Position numbers and translations under genes: made by a program. A stretch of DNA of 64,000 bases from Heliopora coerulea. Taxonomy: Eukaryota > Cnidaria > Anthozoa > Scleralcyonacea > Helioporidae. Numbering within the stretch: the first letter of the stretch is position 1; every line of letters starts with the position of its first letter. Below are positions 23,290-34,445 of the stretch, in pieces. A model generated the notes under the pieces. It did no database searches. It was not told the origin of the DNA and saw nothing but the letters and a program-made list of their open reading frames with translations. The stretch lies in the NCBI GenBank assembly GCA_030142905.1, contig JASJOG010000060.1:1046001-1110000 (forward strand), read 5' to 3'.

Positions 23290-23884
23290 TAATATTTGTT
23301 AATTACAATATATTTTCACTGATGTGACACAGTGACATAGGCAGAGATTGTGTGATGCCTGGGCCTACCAGACAGGGGCCAGACTCTGAATGCATGCTAT
23401 CATGGAGGGTTTTTGAATAGATTGTTGCTGTGTTCAACAAATTTAATTATAATGTAGCAGGGGCGGATCCAGGATTTTTTGTATGTTAGTCAAAATTTTC
23501 GTTCGTGAATATTTGGGGGGGTGACATTTTCATGGGGGGGATTAGTTATTATACCGACACTAATTTTTTTATTTGGCAAATAGAAGGTAATGTGCAAAAA
23601 TGACTGTTTCACCCAATATCAGGGCTCATCAGCATGCTTAGGAAACACAATGCCTCATGGCACGTTTGTGACTCCGACATGGACAGCCCTCAGAAAGGCT
23701 GAAAAAGAGCAATCTGGTTTTAAGGCGCCAGATACCCACCTTTCACACCTTTGCCATTGAGCAAAAGGAGTTTGGTTGGAAATGGGTGACTATATGGGAT
23801 ATGATGGATATGTCAACTAAAATTGTTTGCAAACTAAGCAAAGTGTTCTTAATCACAGCAAAGAAAATTTCAAGTAAATTTTAA

Positions 23885-25640
23885 CCTAGTGTTTCCAACA
23901 GCAAATTTATCAATAACTTTTTCAACATCTGGAACAATTTCCTGATGAATTTGCATCAAGGCTAAACCATTTAAACGTTCCTCAACCATAGTACTACGCG
24001 GATAGTCCTTAAGTGTTCTGAGTGCTGAAATGGTTCTTTCACACTCACACGAAGTGTTCCTAAAATACGTAGGATAATTTTAATGTTTTCAAAACCATCA
24101 AAACTGACAGCTTTTAAAGTTGTGGCTATATTGTCTGGTAGAGGTCCTGGGTGGGTTTCCCAATATGTGTTCCACAATTGAAGTTCAGCATCTAAATCTA
24201 AGGGATAAGGCAAATCATCAACATAAAAAGTAGCAACAGTCTTAAACTCCTCTTTCCAGTCAATCCCTTTCATTCTAAGAGACATCATCTTTGTTGGCAC
24301 AACACTTAACCCTTTGTAAACATTAACCCTATCAATATCAAACCTGTTTTGCAAAGCAGAGTTAATATGGTCAATAAGAGGAATACTAATTGTTTGTTTG
24401 TAATACTCAGATATAGTCTTGTAAGGGGGATTTGACCTAGTTGTTTGTTTTCCTACTGTCCTTGGTTTACTCTCTTCTAGGCTAACCTTATCAGCTAACT
24501 TCAATACCTCTGCATACCAGACTTCACGAAAAGAATCAATAGAATTCCTATAGGTGGTGAAATCGTTTTTCATGGTAGTAATTAAGTGAATGCCATCCAT
24601 TATATCTATGCTCTTTCCCTGCAATAATAGGGTGACAGGAAGAAGCCCATCAAGGATTTTGCTGGAAAGAACTAATGCTGCAAGAAACTCAAACTTTGCT
24701 ATAAGATAAAAAAAATGAGAAGCGTCAGTGACAAGAGAAGTTTTATACTTTCCTTCTACATTATCAGTCATCTCCTTTAGCATGTCATACAATGGGACAA
24801 AAAGCTCTATAAATGTATCCAAACCCTCAATACACTCAACCCATCTAGTTCGACAAACATCTACCAGCCTTCTCTTCTGAGTTTCTCTCTCAGAACTATT
24901 GCATACATTTTCCTCAAAAGGCATATCACATGTCTGGGAAATATTGATAAAATTTGAAACATCTTTAACATGTTTCATCATGGTATTGATCTCAACAACA
25001 GTCAAAGAATCACAAATAGCTAAATTAAGTCTATGGCTATAACAGTGGGTGTAAAGAGCTTTCTCATTAAGACGTAAAATATGAGCAGACAAACCATTGA
25101 TGTGCCCAGCCACAGCACCTGCACCATCATACCCTTGTCCTTGACAATCATCAATAGATAAAGTAAGATCATTGAGGGATTCTAAGATTAACTTAGCAAG
25201 TTGCTCTCTGCTTAATCCCCACTTACACTGAAGAAATGCTATAAATTCTTCTCTAATATTCATATCAATGTCTACAAAGCGTAAGACAAGAGACATTTGC
25301 TCTCTATGAGAAGAGTCTGCAGCCTCATCAGCAATGATAGAAAAAAACTTGCTAGCCTTGACATCTTGAATGATCTGCTCACAGATCACCTGACCACAAC
25401 ACTTAATAATTTTATTCTGGCTAGTCTTAGAAATATAGCTTTTGTTTTTACCACAATTTCTTAAATGATCCTCTAAAACTTTGTCACCTGACCGAACTCT
25501 AAAATTAAGTGATTCAACAAAATTACCAACTCCTCTGAGTGTTATTTAGCATCATCACGATGACCTTGCAATGGCAAACCAAGACGACCACAAAAAACAA
25601 CTGGGTTCACATTATGTTTTTCTGCTACCTTAAAAAATTA
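23885..25640 (-). pseudogene. ZMYM1-type hAT transposase
   Basis: The main frame (25389 to 23971 and open upstream) holds the DUF4371/RNase-H-like core: FFSIIADEAADSSHREQMSL, CQGQGYDGAGAVAGHINGLS, ALYTHCYSHRLNLAICDS and CRTRWVECIEGL. Upstream, after a stop and frameshift near 25540, NPVVFCGRLGLPLQGHRDD gives the N-terminal block. At the 3' side a frameshift near 24010 separates the hATC dimerisation segment. So about three lesions make it non-functional, though the core is long and well kept. Confidence 0.8.
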
Positions 25641-25696
25641 GTGATACTAGTTGATGGTTTATTTAAGGCTTTTTTAAGAACAATTGGAGGACGTTT

Positions 25697-27098
25697 TCAT
25701 CTCTTGGATACTGTAGATGCCTGTGAAGCAGCTACAAACTTTCGTTTCTGCTGGTGTGCATGAAAAAGAAGAGGAACAAAATGATTTGGCTGATAGGTTC
25801 CTCCAGGTGTAACAGAACCTTCATGGCAAAATAGAATATCAAGATCATCTAGATCTTTCTTAGCATTTAAACGTGGTTGAATCTTGCAGTTAAATAGTAA
25901 TTTATATCTATACTCCCCACAATCAGGATAATAAGTAAAAATATTTCTATTTAAAACAGAAGAGAGACCCAGAATGCAGACAAATGATGACCATTTCTTA
26001 TCACTACAATTTAAAATGGCCTCTTGTTTAACCAAATCATCCTTGGTAGAACCTGTGTCTAAGCTCTGCTTAGAAACAGACATGGGTAAAAGATTGTTAA
26101 TACTTTTGCTGACATACTCAGCATGCTCGTTTACAGCAGATAAAAAGCAAGGATGTTGAGAATAAAAAGTAGCATTGATGAAAAGCTCAACTGATGTCAA
26201 CATTCTTAAGGTTTGCACTAGGCTATTGTCACCTACCAGTACCAAAGACACAGAGCTATACAAGCAATTCCCAGTAGCATCTGATCTAAGATAAACAAAC
26301 AGGTATTGTGTAAGTTAAATATTAACCGAGCTTTAAACTGGCTTCTCACTCTTAACTATTGTAGTTTTATATACAAAAATGCCATGATCAGATATTCAAA
26401 TTACAATTTATGCCTAAAAGATAAAGGATGAAATGTTTCAGTCCCGTACAGCCATCGTCAGTGGATTATAAACATGAATTACAATTTTGTCTATATAAAA
26501 TCAACAGAAGAGATCGTATTACACCAAGCCATGCCATGTGCTATTGCCGTTCACGGTCTATTATTACGAGTCAACGAGACACAGATTCATATACATTATA
26601 ATTCGGTAGATATAGATAATAACAAACTAATGTCAGTCCACAAAAAAGCATAAACAAACGGCTATTTTGCTTGGTTCGTGGCAAATCTCATATACACTAT
26701 ATTAAGCTCTGAGTTTGACCGCAGTATGATGCAAATTTCGTCTCAAAATTGACGTTGGCATACACATTGTTTGGTTGTAAATAAGGCCGTGACAGGGCAC
26801 TCTGTTATAAACCACTATGATAATAGAAGTCAACTAGGGATAAAGTAGAATATATTTACCTTAGGGCCGTACAAGATTTGTTCTTTCGGTCTCGAACATA
26901 TTTGGGGATATACGACTCGGCACCAAAATTCCTGCTCAGGCAGAAGCTTGTATTGTTGATGGCACTCAGTAGCTCTTCTACAGAGCTCTTCCGCAAAGCA
27001 TCAATTCGCCTCAATAGATTGGTGTGGACCTCTTCAATGTATGGCCAATCGTTTCTCTCCAATGCGAACTTCAAGGTCTCGTAAATACTGCAAGACAT
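25697..27098 (-). CDS. OTU-like cysteine protease (vertnin-related) gene, two exons, in a hAT element
   Basis: Exon 1 is 27098-26860 (MSCSIYETLKFALERNDWPY..). The intron is 26859-26286 with GT..AG ends (donor AG|GTAAAT, acceptor TTATCTTAG). Exon 2 is 26285-25697. Across the junction the frame runs directly into SDATGNCLYSSVSLVLVGDN, the OTU nucleophile loop with Cys in NCLY. A later GGTYQPNHFVPLLFH supplies the matching His. Between them are ELFINATFYSQHPCFL and IFTYYPDCGEYRYKLLFN, also seen in vertnin-like proteins. OTU enzymes remove ubiquitin; activity is untested here. The frame continues past one TGA toward the transposase, so the two may once have been a single protein. Confidence 0.6.
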
Positions 27099-27438
27099 TG
27101 CAGTATATTCATCTAATAATTTTCTGCACTACTTGAATTAAACCTTTGCGGTCAAAACTGCGATCAGAAAGACTGCATTGATGCAGTAATGCTGACCAGG
27201 CAGACGAACAGCTCACGGTGTGAATTAAGTCATGATCGGTCAAAAAAATACAGCCAATGAGAACTCAGATATTTTTTGAATTGGCCAATCGGAGAGCTTG
27301 TATATGAGCCCTGATGCTCCACACCGGTCAGAACTCCCCGGAAGGTGGTCAAAATCATTGTAAACCAATCAAATGACTAGAATTCAATACCACGTTAGTC
27401 AAGATTCAAGGGAAAGACCGCTGTTTTGATTCAATATA

Positions 27439-27876
27439 CAGTGGTTATTCAATTATCCGGCCGGTGTGGTACAGGGGAATCTGAAAAATGTCCGGATAAT
27501 CAAAAAATCCGGATAATCGAAAACATAATAAAACACCCACTAGCACTGTAAAAAAGTTTTTTCTCTGCCTTGTCAAAAAGTATAATTACAAAAACAAAGT
27601 TGTGTATTCTCAGCATGCGTGTTTAAACCAGCCAATCATATGCATGCAGCATGTGAAAGGAACAATGACCAAATATGGTAAACGAAAATTTACATCGTGA
27701 CTGTTGGAACGGTTTGTGGTTACCTGCACCATTTTGTTTGTTACGCTTTTTGATGGCGCAGCAAGAATGATGTGCGGCGCGGTGATTTATGTTTTTTTTT
27801 GGACTCGAGGTTCCGATGTTAGGCCGGATAATTGAAGTCCGGATAAACGAGGGGTCGGATAATTGAATAACCACTG
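27439..27876. mobile_element. Pogo/Tigger-like MITE (438 bp)
   Basis: Ends CAGTGGTTATTCAATTATCC and its inverse (..GGATAATTGAATAACCACTG), flanked by TA on both sides (27437-27438, 27877-27878). Internal repeats of a TCCGGATAAT motif near both ends are typical transposase sites. No coding capacity. Nested inside the hAT element, hence younger than it. Confidence 0.85.
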
Positions 27877-28169
27877 TATTACTTTGCAGAAAGCTTCGTC
27901 GCTGCAAGCAAATTTGAATAATTAATTTCAAAATTGAATAATTAACTGTGCAAATTTTACCTTAGTTGCTTGACCACTTTGACTACCCCTAGATCCACCC
28001 TTGTAACGTAGTACTTACATTTAAGACATTTAACTAATACATCCAATGGAAATGTAAAGCTTATGCAAATAAAACTAACAAGGTTTAACATTTCAAGGGT
28101 TCCATCTTATCTGAAGTTTACAACTAAGATATAGTTTCGTTCGTGGCTTTGCACAGAATACTGACAGTT

Positions 28170-29330
28170 TAAGATGTGGAGTCCGCTAGAAAAGAACAAT
28201 TCTGCAGTTTTTGTCTGTTCTTGCAAATTGATATACTACCTTGTTCAGTGAAAGTTTTACTGACAGTTCATTTTTGATTGATAGTATAGCCGAATCTGTG
28301 AGCTGTTGCTCGCTCATTGTTGAATGCAAATACGTTTTGATGTGCTTGAGTGCAGAAAATTCTCTCTCACACTGAGCTGTTGCTTGCAACAGTTGAACCA
28401 AGGTACAAAATGCAGCCTTGGAAGGGTTCAGCCCTGATAAAACTCCATTGACGTCCTCAATTTTTTTGCCAGATAAAGTGCGCTTTGCCATTGTGCATTC
28501 CATGGCTAGAGAACTGTGGTCTAATCCATAGGAGTTAGCAAGAGGGATTAACTTCTCAGCTTGAAGAAAATGACTGGATTGTGGATTGCAAGATTGGATT
28601 CCTCACATATGATCTAGATTCTTGTCGTTGAATTGTCGTTTAAGTTCAGACAGCATTGCATCAAGAATCGGAAAGTAGGTCGAAATTTTAAAGTGCTTTC
28701 TTGATGTGGTTTCTCTTGACCCAGATCCTTCCAAAACAAGAACGCCATCTTCCAATCTGTTCAGAAGCTGTTTTTGATGTTGCGGCCTTGGAAGTGTCAA
28801 ACTGATGTTATGTAGTGTAGCCACAACCTGGGAGTAATTAAATAGGTGTTTCCATGCAGCATCACTTCAAAATTCTTCAAAAGTTTCGATGGTAGCTCCA
28901 GCCAAATCAGCTGCACATGCCATATCAATGGTTGCACTTTGTAGCTGATCTGACAGGCTCTTTGTGCAGGACAGAATTCGCCTGAATATGATCAAAACCA
29001 ACAGATATTTAAAGCATTGAACCTGTACTAAGATGCCAATAGCTTCAACTGCTTTTTGGTCGGCCATCGCCATCTTTGATTACTTGCAGAGTTGCCAGGA
29101 CGGCATCAAACGTGCTAGAAACAGTGTCAACAGTCAAAAACCTGTACACCCAACCAGTATTGCAAAGCTGTTGAAGTTACCGCACTTGCTTGGTTGCATG
29201 TAATTTAGATTGCTGCTCGACAAATAAAGCATGCACTTTACTTGCTGACATGAAAACAGAGGATGCATCAAGGACATTCCTGGTTGAATCCATCACTTAA
29301 CTTATTAAACAATTAATAAACACTTAATTT
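28170..29330 (-). mobile_element. Older hAT transposase remnant (ZMYM1-type)
   Basis: The C-terminal dimerisation block is clear at 28503-28186 (QATAQCEREFSALKHIKTYL, STMSEQQLTDSAILSIKNEL). Upstream frames have RLEDGVLVLEGSGSRETTS, YFPILDAMLSELKRQF and LSDQLQSATIDMACAADLAG, and near 29250-29070 KVHALFVEQQSKLHATKQ. These are the back half of a hAT transposase in several frames. It is a different family from the element next to it. No termini found. Confidence 0.7.
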
Positions 29331-30220
29331 CAATGGTATATTTGTAGTGTGGACATAAATGCAGCCGCACAGCTGCTTTCAGTCTCCTGGAGAAAAAAAG
29401 AAAAAGTGGGACAGACATGAAACATGTTTCAGTTTTATGACCTTTCCAAGGCCACATTATGATACCTACTTGCAATAGAGGCAGCTTAGTGCCCTGTCCA
29501 GGACATCTTTTTTAATAAGGTGGACAAAGTGTTCGCCATGCAGTGTCATTTGTCCTTTACAAAGGTTACATTTGACATCTGAAATTTAGAGTGGTGAAAC
29601 ATTGATGAAAATATATTCATGTACAATAATATGACCAGAAGCAGATGAAGAAGATAACTCACCATTACCTTCCATTTTAAAATTTGAAATATTTTGTTAT
29701 TTCCTTGAAGACTAATGCTGGCAACGAGATGAGTGTTTCCTTGTGCTCACAGTTGGATGAAATTATGAATATGGTTGGATCTCATCAATTGATACTTTTA
29801 GAATTGACGATATTCTTTTGTCCTGTTACAAAGTTTTTTTCCTTTATGACATACCTGTGGCAAAATAAGGTTGTTATGTGACTCTGGCTATAAGAATTAA
29901 GAACTAAGCAAAAATAAATGACCGATTACATATTCCATGTGTTCACTCAACCCGCTTATGAATTATTTTACCTAGCTCGTATATTGTATTATTGATTCCA
30001 TGTGTCCACTTTACACTACTTGTAAATTATCTGGTGCCTTGTATTGTCAATTCAACGTGTTCACTTCAACCACTTGAGAACTGTTTATCTCATCGACATG
30101 ATTACAATGATTAATAACTATGTTTTGCAAGATTATAAGCACAGTATAAGGCACAACTGCCTCCACACAATCATTTGTTCCCATGGTTCTGCATCTACAG
30201 TTTCAAGTTCCAGTTCACAC
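29331..30220. other. No gene recognised
   Basis: AT-rich sequence with only short frames and no clear repeat structure. Confidence 0.4.
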
Positions 30221-30388
30221 ATCTTTGGAAAAATGGTTTCCATTGAGAAGTACTTTTGTTTCTGTGGAGCTGGTTTGAAGCAATTTAGATGCAAAGTGGG
30301 ACATGGTTTCATCAAGTGCCAGGCTGAAATGTGCATGCTATTTAACCTGGAGGAGAAATACCCAGAACTCATGGATAGCATACTATGA
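30221..30388 (+). other. GRF-like zinc-finger peptide
   Basis: The frame ending at 30388 contains KYFCFCGAGLKQFRCKVGHG and then FIKCQAEMCMLF. This is a C-x-C-G..GH.F..C..C arrangement that recalls the GRF zinc finger, a nucleic-acid-binding module often at the C-terminus of nucleases and transposases. Only the last 45 residues look conserved. It precedes the rve-type integrase on the same strand, but no continuous gene joins them. Confidence 0.35.
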
Positions 30389-30659
30389 AACCCGGACCCA
30401 AACCCAAAATTCTATATCTTTATAACCGAAAATCTTTTGATGAAGAAAATATTAATAAATTTGTCCATAGTATATAGTGATGAATGTATTGTTAACTTGA
30501 TTCATAAACCAAACTGCAGGGTAATTCAGTAGTGTGCTATGGGGTGCCAAACGTAAAAAAATGTTTACCATGGAAATGTGGCAATTTTATCATTATTTAT
30601 GTATATAAGCCATTATTGTCAATAATGTGTTTATTCGAAGTAAGCAATCTATAGATTAC

Positions 30660-30860
30660 TTTAAATAATCTCTGGGTGGTTTTTACAGTATAGTATTATT
30701 CGTTGAATAAGTCAGGGATGGTTCAGTAAACCATGGATTATTTGTTTCATAATCAACAGATGGCTCAATAAACCATAGTTTGTCTGTTAAACAATCCAAC
30801 GATTGTTTATAAATATTCCTGGGATGGTTTGATAATCCAGGGATTTGCAGTAATATATCA
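30660..30860. repeat. Degenerate short repeats
   Basis: A roughly 45-55-bp motif around GGTTCAGTAAACCATGG / GGCTCAATAAACCATAG / GGTTTGATAATCCAGGG occurs three or four times. Minor low-order repeat. Confidence 0.4.
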
Positions 30861-31259
30861 TTCAGAACTCTACTCACATATTATTAACTCATAACTATCA
30901 TCTATAGCACTATATTAACCTTCAGGTTGGAACATCATCATAAGAAATACCTCAGTAGCAGTCCCATCATGTACTAAGCCATCGACAGAATCCGCCATTG
31001 AACATTCAAATGGTGTGACTTTCCTGTGCTGTATATGTCCCCCCAGCACTAAAGAATTGTACCCACACTCTTTTTAGTTGGCCGTTTTTTTTTTTACATT
31101 TGCCACAAGCAAACAATTCTAGTAATGATCCTGATTGTACATGGCCACATGGGTGTTGAGACAATCGACTAAAAATGTTATTCTCATTTTGTTTTAATGG
31201 CAAAGGAAGGCCTAACATTGATGTTACGACACCCCAATTCAAAGAGGTGTATGATTTGG

Positions 31260-32215
31260 GATTTTCAGTTTCTCAGATGGGTACACATGGACTGTCTACA
31301 AGCATTTAAATGATGTAGGTTCAGTAAAATCACAAATGCTGAACTTGATATAATAATTTCCGAGGTTAAACTATCACATCCCAATGATGGCAAAATAAAC
31401 ATAATAGGCCACCTTCTACCTAAGAATATTCGTTTGCAAAGAAACAGATTAAGAGAAGTTATAAATCATGTAGATCCACTGGGCCCTTCAACACAAAGCT
31501 CCACAAATTTCCATGCCTGAGTTTATAAACACCTTGTCCTAATAATGTATGGCATTTAGATGGCAATCACAAGTTGGTCAAGTGGGAGTTCATAACCCAC
31601 CTTGCTATCGATGGTTTTACCACGCTTATCACTTTTGGAGGAACATCTGGCAATTCACAAGTATAGCTGACCACTGAGAGTCAGAACTGACCATGGTGGT
31701 GAAAGTCTACTGGTTTTGGAAGACACAATGCAGCACAATGGCTCCAGGAGTGTAACAGCTAGACCATCTCTGTTCATAAACAACAGGTCAAGTGCTTGAA
31801 TGGTGAAGTGAATTTACAAGGAAATATTTAGAGAATTAGAATTTGAGGAAAAGCTAGACATCATGAATCCAACTGACAATTTTTGTCTGTAATAAGTTTA
31901 TTTGCCCTGTATAATCAAAACCTTAACAGTTTTTGTTAATACACATAATTGTCACAGCATATCCACCAAAGGCTCAGCTACACTGCAGCAGCTTATGTTT
32001 GCTTATCGTCACCTGACTGAACTCCACGATTCAATCACACACTCAACACCTTATGACATGCTCTCAGTACAGGACCTTCTGAGTAACCCAAGTGCACTTC
32101 CTATTGTTGAAGTATCACCTACTGTTTTTCTGCTTTCTGATGGGGTAATGGATGAATTGAGAGTTGTGAACCCATTGGCAGAAGAAAACATCTCTTTACA
32201 AAAACGTTAATTTTG
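31260..32215 (+). pseudogene. rve-type integrase/transposase of a DNA element, decayed
   Basis: In order on the plus strand, across frames: LPKNIRLQRNRLREVINHVD, the block PNNVWHLDGNHKLVKWEFIT with the first catalytic Asp, HLAIDGFTTLITF, and a later RTDHGGE block with the second Asp. It ends with an open frame (31902-32210) whose tail VEVSPTVFLLSDGVMDELRV resembles the C-terminus of the same proteins. Such integrases are abundant in fish and cnidarian genomes (possibly IS3EU- or Ginger-like; not certain). Stops throughout. Confidence 0.5.
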
Positions 32216-34000
32216 TTGGTGATTATCTCACAAATGGACAACACATTTAGACATGTATTGTTAGAGTTATGCAACTAATTTATAAATGTTTAAATGATCG
32301 GGGGCCTTTTTATTTCTGTATCCTTTTAAAGATAATGTTTTCAGGGAATTTTCAATTTATCAATTAATAATTATTGGTTTACTGTCTGTAAAGGCTACTC
32401 CCATTAGAATCCTGCTTATCGGCTATCGGCTTCAAGAACATTGTAACAGGTTTTACTAATAAATGGAGGGGCTTATAACCAGAATAGAAAAAAATGTTTT
32501 AAAACACATAACAGACAAACAAGGTTGTAATTTAAAAGAATACGATTTGTGCAATATGTTGCACAGTATTTACTAAAGAGTACTTCTGAATTTCTTTTGA
32601 AGCCTGTCAGTACAGAGTACCAGTATTTTGTCTGCAAGTATTACCATCCAAACCTGATGTCAGTAATTGTTGTACTTATAAGACTTTATAGAAAAGAAAT
32701 TGAACTGATTATACTATTTACAATACTTATTGTATCTACAAGGACCACAACACATTCATCCTTAATTGGGTATACTAATTGTACATTAACTAAATGTTGT
32801 TTAGTATTCAAATTTGAATTAAACAAGAGCTTTCTTCCTACCAAAATCATATCTACTGATAATCTTGCAACATGATATGCTTTTATAAAGAATTGTTTCT
32901 TAAATGTAGTACTTCGCCACTTTTCTTCATAGCTTTTTGTTTTAAGTTGAACTAGATCTTCTCTTGCAAGGTATATTGTAGTATTCCTATATATCAATGA
33001 TCAACAAGTTGCCTGAGCAATTTACTAAGATGATTTATTTCAGAAATTAAACATTCCCTAACTAGTCTTTCTGTTACTCAAGGGCAAACAGGATAGACAG
33101 CAGTTAGAGGCAGTGGAGTCATTGAAAATCCCTCAAATGTTCCATGCTTGACTGGCAGAAAAAGCTTTAATGTACAGGTGCTACTTTATGGGTAGCTTGT
33201 TGTGGTGTCTTCTACATACCCAACAGATATTTCCTTGAAAAAATGGCAGCAAAGGATTGTTGCCAAGTTGCAAACTGCGTGATAGCTTTCCATCTTTTCA
33301 TTCTGTTGTCTGGCAATATAGCTAAATAATAGCTGATAAGTATAATTATAATTTTCCTTTTTAAATTTTAAGAAAATCTGATTATAATGATCACTTTACC
33401 TGAGAGCAATGCATGTCTTCTTGTCCACTGCATAGTACTCAACCCCAAAATTACTGTTATTCAGACATTTACTACCATAAGCAGAATGACTGCTAACACT
33501 TAATGTCAACAACAGTGTCTCAAATGAAAAGCAAGGTCTTACCATCATTGCTGTTAAATGTAGTAAGAAAGCATTTCAAAAAGCTCATAGGCAACATGTT
33601 AAAGCATTTCAAAATCAACAAAACACTGATGAAAGGTGATAGTTTCAGCAAGGTGACATACCTCAACAAACTTGGCATGATGACATCATGAATTCGAAAA
33701 AAAAATTCAAAGTTTATACCACTAAGCCAATAGCTGATGCTGTTAAGTAGCATCTTAAAATGTCGAGCCAATCAGAGCAAGAGAAACAAAATGAATATTC
33801 GGCAAACCAATCATGGCTAACAATAAATGGAGTTTCAACAAACCAGCCAATTGCAAAGACAAATACAATCGAAAGATTTGGCAAACTAGTTGAGCTTCAC
33901 TGAGAAACCAGCTGGAGCATAACTCAGATGCTCGCCAATGTTAGCAGAGACAACAAATACACTAGATCTAAATATGACACTGGAAATTAAGATTCAGCAA
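32216..34000. other. No gene recognised
   Basis: Short frames only. If Polinton copy 2 once had PolB and ATPase on its left side, as copy 1 has, they should have been here; I see no exonuclease, palm or Walker B motif. Confidence 0.4.
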
Positions 34001-34016
34001 TGTAAACATATTGACA

Positions 34017-34213
34017 TTATTCATCATTATTATCATTTTCATCATTGTCATCATTATCTTCATCCTCTTCTTCAGCATCATTATCATCATTATCATCATC
34101 GTTGTCATCATCATTCATTTTTCTTTTTTTGATTTTTTTTCTTCTTTCTCTTCATCACTGTCAATTTCTTGTTCTTTTTCTTCTATATCGTTTTCATTAT
34201 TTTTAGATTCCAT
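34017..34213 (-). CDS. Two overlapping small acidic ORFs (Polinton copy 2)
   Basis: ORF 34213-34115 (32 aa) is Glu/Lys/Ser-rich (EEKEQEIDSDEEKEEKKSKK). ORF 34118-34017 (33 aa) starts in an ATGA overlap and is nearly all Asp/Asn/Glu, because of an ATC/ATT-type trinucleotide repeat. They may be one acidic protein split by a frameshift. Acidic tails are common in DNA-mimic or histone-like partners, but function is unknown. Confidence 0.35.
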
Positions 34214-34220
34214 TTTTTTC

Positions 34221-34361
34221 TTAATAAGTAGGAAACGGTCTTCTTTGTACAAAGACTTGTGTTGAAAAAGTACCATGTGCAAATGGTGGATAAATTTGTT
34301 GGGATTTTATTTTCTTTCTAAAAAGATTTTTAAAAAATTGTTTTCTTAAACGTTTTTTCAT
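34221..34361 (-). CDS. 46-residue cationic peptide next to the capsid gene
   Basis: Intact ATG-to-stop ORF. The N-terminal 20 residues are strongly basic (MKKRLRKQFFKNLFRKKIKS) and the rest is aromatic/proline-rich (QQIYPPFAHGTFSTQV). It lies 85 bp downstream of the major capsid gene on the same strand. Composition suggests DNA binding or membrane activity; no homologue recognised. Confidence 0.45.
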   Translation of the reverse strand: MKKRLRKQFFKNLFRKKIKSQQIYPPFAHGTFSTQVFVQRRPFPTY

Positions 34362-34445
34362 TTTTTTATGAATAAGAATAAGTCATCCACAGTAACGAGG
34401 CAAAAGGCGTATTAAATTGATTTGGAAAAATACCCAGATAATAAA

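Larger units (their letters stand above)
23458..28003 (-). mobile_element. hAT transposon, complete with termini and 8-bp target duplication
   Basis: The left end CAGGGGCGGATCCAGG and the inverted right end CAAGGGTGGATCTAGG match at 13 of 16 positions. Flanks are TAATGTAG (23450-23457) and TAACGTAG (28004-28011), an 8-bp duplication with one later change, as expected for hAT. Inside, on the minus strand, are an OTU-like gene (27098-25697) and then a ZMYM1-type hAT transposase (about 25640-23885). A separate pogo-like MITE is nested at 27439-27876. The element is 4,546 bp. Confidence 0.85.

Noticed and set aside
26433..26461. Hammerhead-like CTGACGA..GAAAC on the minus strand in the OTU gene intron
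   Set aside because: The intervening TGGCTGTACGGGACT does not form a stem II, unlike the four PLE-end motifs.
27623..27931. Minus-strand 102-residue frame
   Set aside because: Lies mostly within the TA-flanked MITE, with no domain or codon signal.
29684..29881. Plus-strand 65-residue frame
   Set aside because: No motif, no conserved neighbour and no repeat link; likely chance in AT-rich DNA.
33938..34265. Plus-strand Ile/His/Ser-rich frames
   Set aside because: Produced by the ATC-type trinucleotide repeat that encodes the acidic minus-strand ORFs.
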